From positions 28,709,707-28,773,706 of the forward strand of contig CM035807.1 of NCBI GenBank assembly GCA_020466095.1: DNA of 64,000 bases, in the 5' to 3' direction. The stretch's first letter is position 1. Each line of letters starts with the position of its first letter. The position numbers and the translations under genes were made by a program. The notes under the pieces were generated by a model that made no database searches, was not told the origin of the DNA, and saw nothing but the letters and a program-made list of their open reading frames with translations. Below are positions 56,842 through 64,000 of this stretch, one piece after another. The stretch comes from Chlorops oryzae (Eukaryota > Arthropoda > Insecta > Diptera > Chloropidae).

Positions 56842-57323
56842 CCCGGCTGGAAATCTAGTTGCTAGCTAGGGCCTAGCAAGTGCCTAACTAGCGCCTAGCT
56901 GGATTTGCCCAACTAGATAAATCTAGCCTAGCGCTAGCTAGGGGCTAGCTAGAACCTCCTCTGTAGGGGCGATGACTAGAATAATCTAGACAGGGCCTAG
57001 TTAGTTCTCTCTTGGTAAAACCCGGACAGCAAACTATAGCCTGGCGCTAGCTAGAGCCTATTGGTAAAGTCTACTATTATAACAAAAAAAAAAAAACAAA
57101 AAAAAAAAACCCTCGCTGGAGCAGGGATCGAACCCGATGACAAGAAATTACTAGGCGGGCGCTACATAGTAATTACTAGCCGGGCGCTAGCTAGAAATAA
57201 CTAGCCGGGCGCCATCTAGCCGAAGCATTAACAAACTAGGAGGGCGCTAGCTAGACTTTACTAGCTAAGCCCAAGGTATAAACTAGCTAGGGCCTAGCTA
57301 GCGCTAAAATAGAATTTCCAGAT
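56842..57323. mobile_element. foldback element B (CTAGCTAGG-rich) with tRNA-like half
   Basis: Ends CTGGAAATCTAGTTGCTAGC on the left and, inverted, CTGGAAATTCTATTTTAGCG CTAGCTAGG on the right; a TA lies near each end (boundaries to about 3 bases). The arms consist of GCTAGCTAGGGCCTAGC and GCCGGGCGCTAGCTAG words in both orientations. An A-rich segment (57082-57109) and a minus-strand tRNA-like 3' half interrupt the centre. Confidence 0.7.
57110..57155 (-). repeat. tRNA-like 3' half inside element B
   Basis: Minus strand TCATCGGGTTCGATCCCTGC then TCCAGCGAGGG, followed by T10, G and a further T13. Same sequence type as 26946-26994 (GGCGGGTTCGATCCCTGCTG). Confidence 0.6.
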
Positions 57324-58508
57324 TATCTCTTATTTTTATCCATTGGAGCACATTTTTGTGAACTTCAACTTTTTTCCACTTTTTCTTGCCTGCCCTCGGG
57401 CCTTCCGACTGCTATCTCAGGCATTTTCCACTGCACCATCCTCTGATAAAAAGGCAGGAAATACAATGTTTTATAAAATATTGCAGACAATATTAGCAAG
57501 GATAATCTATTACAAGTATGCTTTCGGTAATGCATTTTGTCGGCGCAACCCATTAAGCAGTGCGCCGCTGGGCAGGACAATGAAAGAGAAGAATTTTAAA
57601 AGTTTAGGTGAAGGCAAGAGAGAGAGAGAGAGAGAGGGAGAGAAAGAGAGAGATTAAATTCCTATCGACAAACGAAGAAACCGCGGCAACAATAACAAAT
57701 TTTAGTTCAATTTCCTATTGCATGTTAGAACTTTGCTTATCTTCGCAGGCGCTCGAAGTCATGGGCACGCATTGGTTTCGCGTAAAATCGATTTCCAGTA
57801 GTTAGGAAAATCGGGACTTAATGAAGCGTTTCAGCGACATATTTTGAGTAATACGTCTATACAATTGAAAGTCCTCAAGAATGTCATGTTTATTAGCAGT
57901 TTTGTTCAATCTTAAGAAAACGTCTTGCAACATAAATCATCATCGTGCGGAGCTAACTTTTGAAAGCACAATCTTACATACATTTATATAAATATTGTAT
58001 GTACATACCATACCATATATATTTGTGTGACATTCTGCTTTATGATTTCTTTGAATAGTTTCAGTTTTATATTTTCACATTCTTTGCGGCAATCGGAAAA
58101 AACCGACTTCCCAACTTATCATCGAGTTGGGTAAACGAACTTTCTGTTGTGCAAGGTGCATCAAATTAAGTCTAACCTGCTTTGTCTTGAATCTTAAGTT
58201 AAGCTAAATATGTATTCGAAATGGCATAGTGGGACATGCATGCGTAATAAAAAAGATAAAAATGTCATAAACGCCTCCGCAACATTCGCCGCGTTAAAGG
58301 GAGGCACGCGTTCGTGCGTGTGTGTGTCGCGTTGTGTGCTCAAAACTTGTCTAGTTGGAAGTTTTACGATGTTCTAATTATTATTTTATAGCACAAAATT
58401 AGAGCTGCCATTAAAGGTTTGTGTATGCGTGTTTTATGAACAATCTTATGACACCCATAAAAGATTAAGCATTTTAAATTTATAGTTTGTACATATGATA
58501 ATAATAAT
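57324..58508. other. gene-free stretch with (GA)n
   Basis: (GA)n at 57618-57652. The 104-codon plus frame 57343-57657 ends in this microsatellite (REREREGEKER) and is not credible. (TG)n-like GTGTGTGTGTCGC at 58317. Confidence 0.5.
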
Positions 58509-59399
58509 AACAAGTAAGGGTGTTATAGTCAGGCGAGCCTGACAATAGAATACCCGACACAGACACTTATGTTCGAATAATTTTTAATATCAAGAGGTGT
58601 TTAAGGACATATTGGGCCCATATACCGACTTTTGTTTAATTTCTTTATAAAAACCGCCCATTTGCCACGCCCAATTTTTCAATTTTTTTAAAATTATAAT
58701 CGGACCCTTATATATACGCTTAAATTCTAAGTTTCATTGAAATATTTCAATAAAATCCGCTTTTGAGGCATTTTTGGGATTTTTGTGACAGACCCTATTA
58801 CTAGAGGTACCCTTAATAATGGTTCTATCGAAAAAATTTTTGGGGAGGACGTTACTAGCTATCAAGAAAGCATACGTGCCAACTTTCGTTCAATTCCCAT
58901 TTGTATTTCGGGTGAAGGAGACAATTTTCGAAAAACGCCCTTATGCCACGCCCACTTTTCAAATTTTTTGAAATCATATTACTTGCCTTTAAACATGTTC
59001 AAATACCAAGTTTCATCAAAATATCTTGAAAAACTTCGATTTTAGAGCAGATTTTGTGATTTTCGTAACAGACCCTAGTACTGGAGGTACCCCTAAAAAT
59101 GGTCCGATCGGGTCCATTCTCGAACTTGTTCTTACTCATGTCCCCGTGAGCACGCATACCAAATTTTGTCAAGATAGCTCAACTCCTTCGATAAGATAAC
59201 TGTATACAGAGACAGACAGACGGACAGACGGACAGACGGACAGACAGACAGACGGACGGAGATGTCTAAATCGAATCTCCTCGTGACGCTGATCATTTCT
59301 ATATACATTTTGTGGTCTATCTCGACTGGTTCTGGGTGTTACACACAACCCAACAAACGCAATATACCCTCGACACAGAGTGTGTCGGGTATAAAAAGC
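58509..59399 (-). mobile_element. DINE-1-like Helentron, subfamily H1, second full copy
   Basis: Minus strand: TATACCCGACACACTCTGTG, GGTATATTGCGTTTG, ATGATCAGCGTCACG, GTCTGTCTGTCCGTCTGTCC core (59211-59262), CCACGCCC blocks, GTCAGGCTCGCCTGAC hairpin, end CTTACTTGTT. Collinear with 13871-14648 but longer in the CCACGCCC body. Confidence 0.88.
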
Positions 59400-59869
59400 A
59401 CATAAAACGCGTGAGAGTTCAACTGAACCTTTTTGGGGCCGTACACAAGATTCGGTCTTTTGAATAACTATAAAACAATGAAAGATTTTGTAATTTATCA
59501 CTCCTAGAGTTAAGGGTCCCTGAGGGTCAAAGAATCAAAGCATTCAGTCACGCAGTCCAAATGAATCTATCTGAAAAATGTTTGGCTTTTCGTTATCAAC
59601 ATTTTCTTGCATTTAGTTTTTAGCTGCAATTAATTGAAATATATCCCTAAAAAGCAAATATTTTAATGAGTCTTCAAGAATGCATCAAAGACCTTAAAAA
59701 TATTTTTTAATAAGATTGAGCTGAGCAGATTTTACCCAAATTTTTAATTTATTTTTATTATATTTAGGCAACTCACAATGTCTACTAAAATCCTTTCATT
59801 TAATCAGGGGATAGATTTAAAGTGATTTTAGAAGGCCTTGTGAATTGCCTTATTGTTTTTAACGCATTT
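59400..59869. other. gene-free stretch
   Basis: No supported feature apart from general A+T-rich sequence. Confidence 0.4.
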
Positions 59870-60270
59870 CTATTGTTTATTTAAAGGCAATTTTTCAATT
59901 CCTAGTTATTAGGCATCATTTAAAAGATATAAATCTTAATTTTGGAAGGGGTTTGAATCTCTAAAGGGCCCTTCCTGACGGCGCACAGTAGGGCCGCTCC
60001 ATATATTTTTTGGAAAAAAATAGAATTAGTGGTCGTAGAGCAGTGCTTGCCAGCGTAATACTCTTTCATACAAAGCTGAGTATTGCGGCTTTGTTGTTTC
60101 TTTGTTGTTGTTTCTCGCATACAGCGTCTGTGTAGCGAGAGAATTCTATCAGTTTGGCAGCGCACTGCATGAGCCTCTTAAGCACACATACATGTGAAGA
60201 ATGAGAGAAATTGTGCTAGTGGTCGTACTGGCAAGCACTGTCGTAGAGTATTGAAATTTGCAGAAACACT
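59870..60270 (+). repeat. interspersed repeat R, copy 2, interrupted by a MITE
   Basis: 59904-59990 matches repeat R (TAGTTATTAGGCATCATTTA, CTTAATTTTGGAAGGGG, GGCCCTTCCTGACGG). 59994-60040 plus 60249-60275 forms one block similar to 50300-50385 when the 200-bp MITE and one duplication are removed. Confidence 0.6.
60033..60248. mobile_element. hAT-type MITE, 200 bp, perfect 8-bp target duplication
   Basis: Element 60041-60240: CAGTGCTTGCCAG at the left, CTGGCAAGCACTG at the right, exact 13-bp inverted repeats. TCGTAGAG is present on both sides (60033-60040, 60241-60248). Interior has TTGTTGTTTCTTTGTTGTTG and no coding sequence. Exact ends and duplications suggest a comparatively recent insertion. 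Confidence 0.95.
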
Positions 60271-60590
60271 TCTGTATTTCTAAAATTATTGGGGCTGCCA
60301 CGCCTACTTTGGGTTTAACGCACATCGAAAATTGGATATTTTATATGTTTTTATTTCCTATCTAGCATTATATGGAATTTTCATATAAATTAAAGAATTT
60401 AAATTATTTTCAAAAGCTTAAACATTGGTTGTCTCCATTTAAAAGAAGATAATACCATCAACAGCCTTCCGCGAACGATATTAGCCTTCGAAATCACCGA
60501 AAATATCTCACAAATGCATTCCGCTTTTCTAGTAAAGCATTCCAAGTTAAAGTGTGTCATAGAAAGATATTGATGTTAAATGTGTTGTTT

Positions 60591-61644
60591 TTATTACCAG
60601 CGTAAGCGGGGTATATTAATTTCGTGCCAATATTGTAACAGGGAGAATTAAGCTCGGAGGTATAAAAATTTCCATTTTAATTATAAGGACCAAAAACTGA
60701 ATCCATTTAGACATTGTCCGTCTGTGAGTTTTACCGTATGTCCGTCTGGAATCCGTATCTTCCTTTCTCAATCTGTCCGTATGTCCGTTTTCCGTCCGAA
60801 AGAGTTGGATCTCCTTCGAAACGGCAGACAATCAAGGCGAAACGTTGCACAGTATATCGGGATCAAATAGATTCCTAAGTTAAAAATTGAAACACCCCAC
60901 TTGCCACGCCACAAATTAATTTGTTGTTTTTTTCAATAAAATGCTTGTAACTTGCGAACCACTAAAAACATTCATTCCTATATTGGTGTACTGGTAAACT
61001 ACGAAAAGGGACATATCCTGAAAAAAATGGACACCTCTTTGCTTCCACCAATAAGCCGAAAATAAGGGCTTATCGCTTTAAAGTAAAAGGCGTATTACTT
61101 CAAATTCGCGCATAGGTTACCAAGGCAAATGAAAGGTTTGTAGGCAAAAAAAAATTTATATCCCGCCAACTGCCCGCCACAAATAGTGAATTTTATAACT
61201 TCGAAGTAAAAGGCGTAGAAGCTTCAAATTTGCAACATAGGTTCACCAAGGCGAATGAAATGTTTAGGAAAATTTTTTTTTATGGCCCGCCACTGCCACG
61301 CCCACAAATGAAGTTTTTCGTAACTTCCGAAGTAAAAGGCGTAGAAGCTTCGAATTCGCAACATAGGTTCACCAAGGCGAATGAAAGGTTAGGAAAATTT
61401 TTTGTGGCCCGCCCACTGCCACGCCCAGAAATAAAGATTTTTTCGTAACTTCCGAAGTAAAAGGCTAGAAGCTTCAAATTCGCAAACATAGGTTCACCAA
61501 GGCGAATGAAAGGTGTAGGGAAATAATTTTTGTTGCCTCCCATGCCACGCCCACAAATAGAGAAGCAAAACATAGTGCGCTCATAATGTCGGGACGCTGG
61601 GTATTTCAAAGTCGGGCTTGACCGACTTGCTTTCTAAATTGTTT
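60591..61644 (+). mobile_element. DINE-1-like Helentron, subfamily H2, second copy
   Basis: Start CCAGCGTAAGCGGGGTATAT, degraded GTCCGTCTG core (60715-60800), CCACGCCC blocks, about four ~127-bp tandem units (61075-61560) with AGGCGTAGAAGCTTC and ATAGGTTCACCAAGGCGAAT, the GTCGGGCTTGACCGAC hairpin and an eroded end AAATTGTTTT. More small deletions than 50451-51378. Confidence 0.88.
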
Positions 61645-62110
61645 TACATTGAAATGTCATTAAATTTCGTTACGCTACATATTCGTAAACAAAAATAATG
61701 TTTCATTTATAAATCGTTCCATGTTTTAATTAGTAAGACCTAAAAGTATGCCCTTTCTTGTCTTATTGAGCATTTTACTATAATTTCTGGAAAATTAATA
61801 ATTATTCTACTTTTTCAATTTTAATAATTTTTTTTTAACATGAAAGAGTAATTGCTATATTTTCACCAAAAAATAATACAAAGGCAATAGCGTTGGGTTT
61901 TCACATAAAAAATGTTCTCTATTTGGACAACAATTTAAATCTCAAATTTATTGAATAACATTTCCTTGATATTTGTTAGTTTTTTTTTAAATAAAAAAAT
62001 TCAATTTTCATAAAAAGAATGTCGAATTCCTCATATCCAATCTTTTGTTTACAAAAGTGAATCATTAAAATTTTGAAATTCAAAAGTTGAAAAATTCTTT
62101 TTTTTCCACC
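61645..62110. other. gene-free stretch
   Basis: A+T-rich, no supported feature. Confidence 0.4.
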
Positions 62111-62119
62111 GATGCCGCA

Positions 62120-62206
62120 CTGTGCGGCTCGCCGTTTCACATCAGCCCAGGTGTATTTCTCTTTACTAAATTGGCCTCCTTATTACTCTAAGGAATAAAG
62201 TTTTCG
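62120..62206 (+). repeat. interspersed repeat R, copy 3 (3' part)
   Basis: CATCAGCCCAGGTGTATTTC, TAAATTGGCCTCCTTATTAC and TCTAAGGAATAAAGTTTTCG match the 3' part of 54863-55060. Confidence 0.65.
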
Positions 62207-62481
62207 TGCAAAAAAAAATCGCTTACCCCAAAACGTCCTCGCATCAATCTAGTAGAAATGAAATTGATTTTGGAGGGGACTACCCGTAAAACCATTTTCG
62301 CCTTGTTATGTGCCTGGCGCTACGCAATGTCACAAAGTAAAGAGTATTTGACAGGGCTTATTAGGAGCTAGATACAGGTTAAAGGAATCAGTTTTTTTCA
62401 TAAGTCCGATAAGTATGAATCAAAAATTTTTTTTTACTAAACGTATTGGACTGGTAGAAATATATTGATGTTAACCCTCTT

Positions 62482-62667
62482 GAGCATGTCTTACGAATGC
62501 CCAGAAATCGAATTGCACGGGAGGCATTCGAATTGAAAACGATTGGAAGAAAAAGAAGAAGAAATCGATAGATTGAAGATTTCGAAGCTGATTTGAAGAA
62601 AATGAGGGTCCGAAACTGGAAAGATATGGCAGAGGATAGAGATAGATGGAGAGGACTGTGTTGTTAA
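62482..62667 (+). pseudogene. non-LTR retrotransposon (LINE) reverse-transcriptase C-terminal tail
   Basis: One frame of 62 codons, with a single internal TAG, reads EHVLRMPRNRIAREAFELK, then a basic IGRKRRRNR segment, then IEDFEADLKKMRVRNWKDM and AEDRDRWRGLCC before the stop. This is the usual end of LINE ORF2 proteins in insects (G/E-HV-RM ... GRPR-RW-D-V-D ... NW---A-DR--WR), just after the thumb of the reverse transcriptase. The TAG probably replaced the Trp codon of the RW pair. Everything upstream of about 62480 is unrecognisable, yet LINEs are normally lost from the 5' end, which fits. Clade (CR1/jockey/R1/RTE) cannot be assigned from so short a piece. Confidence 0.75.
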
Positions 62668-63193
62668 GAATAAGGAGAACCCTCTGCAGCTGACGTCCCA
62701 GTCTGACAGATTCCGCAAAACAGAAAAGTCCTTGTGCTCTTCAATTAAACTGCCATTTATTTCGAATTTTTAACCTTTTTTTCGCTTCAAAACTATTAAC
62801 GATTACACAAGTTTACAAATAAAGGCCAACTTTTGGACCAGAAAAACTGGATAGCGACCCTATAGGAATTTTTCGTGCTGATTCCGAATCTGGTACCCGT
62901 TTTTCTCTATCACGTCAAGTTTTTGAGAAATCGTTAAATAACGGTTTTTGACATTTTTACCTATAGTCTATGTCAATAATGAGGTCGTAGACCCTATATG
63001 CCTTAACCGATTTCAAAGTTTTTGGTACTCATATGAAAGAGGAATGACAACGCAACATATCCTTTATACACAAATTTGGAATTGATTCAGTAACTTGGAA
63101 GCTATAGGGCAAAAAATGATGTCTGGTCCAATAAAAACACCTTCTTTAATTTTGGCATAGGAAATTTTCGGAAAAAATTTAATCAAATATTCG

Positions 63194-63379
63194 AAGGCTG
63201 GTCCATCTCGCTGCAGCGCCGAACAAGGAGAGCGCATTCACCAGGACCTACAGAGGATTGAAAAAAAATATAAGGGCTTTTGGGATGAAGGAATGTTGAG
63301 TGACTATTGCTGGTCCCTTATACGCGAAACAGATAGTAAACAATACAAAAGGCACAGTTCAAATTCTGTTCATTTTTAA
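63194..63379 (+). pseudogene. C-terminal fragment of a conserved repeat-borne protein (GER.HQD...DYCW)
   Basis: One frame without Met reads KAGPSRCSAEQGERIHQDLQ, then RIEKKYKGFWDEGMLSDYCW and SLIRETDSKQYKRHSSNSVH before TAA at 63377-63379. The string EQGERIHQDL...YKGFW...MLSDYCWSLIRE resembles the C-terminus of a multi-copy protein of unknown function found in many arthropods and cnidarians, typically reading HGERFHQDI...Y.G.W...ML.DYCW; I know the pattern but not an agreed family name. The residue order and terminal basic tail fit. Upstream parts are missing, so it is an internally deleted copy carried between the arms of a long inverted repeat, which suggests that the protein is encoded by that transposon. 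Confidence 0.55.
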
Positions 63380-63726
63380 AGTTTAAATTGGTTTTTAGCT
63401 TTAAAGATAGGTTTTAAAATAGAATTTAAGTTTTATGTTTTTTAAGCCAGTTTTTACCAACATACACAATTCGAACTGAAATATACATATGAACGAGCGA
63501 AGAATATACCAAAAATAAAAATTTGTTTTTGTCATTTTCAGCGAAAATCCTCATAAAATTAGAACGACGCAACGGATTTTTTTTGTTTTAGGCTCAAAAC
63601 TTTTTCAATTGATTGTTCTTTCATTCAAAGTTTTAAGACCTGGAATACCAGCCTTGGTTCGGAAATTATAACCATTTGAATTTAAAGTTTTTAAACAAAA
63701 TCGCTAAAAATTGGAAATCAGCATCG
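63380..63726. other. non-coding spacer right of the coding fragment
   Basis: Between the TAA of the fragment and the right arm. No further coding or repeat recognised. Confidence 0.5.
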
Positions 63727-64000
63727 CGTTTTTTGCCCTATAGCTTCCAAGTTACTGAATCAATTCCAAATTTGTGTATAAAGGATATATTGCGTTGTCA
63801 TTTCTCTTTCATATGAGTACCAAAAACTTTGAAATCGGTTAAGGCATATAGGGTCTACGACCTCATTATTGACATAGACTATAGGTAAAAATATCAAAAA
63901 CCGTTATATAACGATTTCTCAAAAACTTGACGTGATAGAGAAAAACGGGTACCAGATTCGGAATCAGCACGAAAAATTCCTATAGGGTCGCTATCCAGTT

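Larger units (their letters stand above)
62845..64000. repeat. long inverted repeat, 275-bp arms, cut by window end
   Basis: 62845-63119 and 63727-64000 are reverse complements with only a few differences (for example CGTTAAATAACGG versus CGTTATATAACGG). The arm starts AACTGGATAGCGACCCTATA at the left and the mirrored copy runs off the window, so the true arms may be longer. Within each arm, AGGTAAAAAT..TCAAAAACCG-type and ACCGATTTCAAAGTTTTTGG text shows no coding. The 607-bp spacer contains the coding fragment at 63194-63379. Likely a TIR transposon with long ends or a foldback element. Confidence 0.95.

Noticed and set aside
57343..57657. 104-codon frame ending in an Arg/Glu repeat
   Set aside because: The end is a (GA)n microsatellite and the antisense frame is also open.
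1..64000. CRISPR array, operon, bacterial or plasmid features
   Set aside because: Spacing and sequence of the tandem repeats fit transposon-internal arrays; no repeat-spacer structure or prokaryotic gene density is present.

Overview
The window reads as non-coding DNA from a higher fly (Diptera, probably Schizophora). The main reasons are six long, structured repeats that look like DINE-1/Helentron elements of flies (TATACC start, ATATATATTCTTGATCAGG-type block, GTCT/GTCC tetranucleotide core, 3' end CTTACTTGTTT), two decayed D,D34D mariner copies, and an A+T-rich background full of poly-A/T runs. I find no convincing host protein-coding gene, no rRNA and no functional tRNA. The longest open frames outside repeats (165 and 122 codons) have no recognisable domain. 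Species cannot be fixed from the sequence.

Layout. 1-13.8 kb: mostly unique sequence, with a diverged duplicated repeat around a fragment of a P52rIPK/ZMYM1-type hAT-like protein (5.3 kb), a small TA-flanked MITE (6.6 kb), a possible LINE tail (8.15 kb) and a compact foldback (10.2 kb). 13.9-21.5 kb: two full DINE-like elements, two relics, a pogo-like MITE, a hAT-type MITE with perfect 8-bp target duplications (16.74 kb) and an 880-bp element with 26-bp inverted ends (20.1 kb). 23.6-30 kb: two inverted copies of a CCCTGCAG-ended MITE and a 1.3-kb foldback holding two tRNA-like modules. 31-37 kb: a tRNA-derived SINE, a second hAT-MITE family copy, a GGGCTCGATTTGGGCGCG minisatellite and a 710-bp foldback block. 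38.5-42 kb: mariner copy 1, a nested MITE with 8-bp duplications, and a second copy of the 710-bp block flanked by a 111-bp direct duplication. 43.5-46.6 kb: a pogo-like MITE, a DINE relic cut by a full DINE with exact 101-bp repeats, then another tRNA-containing foldback. 48.9-53.4 kb: mariner copy 2, a DINE, an unidentified decayed ORF and a hAT transposase C-terminus. 56.6-64 kb: a third tRNA-containing foldback, two DINEs, a 200-bp hAT MITE with perfect duplications, a LINE reverse-transcriptase tail, and a long inverted repeat cut by the window end whose spacer carries a conserved coding fragment.

The genes do not form a pathway; the window is a record of nested transposition. The recurrent and least explained theme is a set of foldback elements, each saturated with its own short motif in both orientations (TAGAATCTACG; GCTAGCTAGG; ACAGTTAA; GGACCGGTCC/CTGACC; CGTTACTA; TACGAGGTTTT; TTTAAATAAAACTC). 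Three of these carry internal Pol III-type tRNA-like sequences, often followed directly by T-runs. I regard that architecture, the 111-bp flanked block copy and the terminal palindrome as the observations most worth following up.
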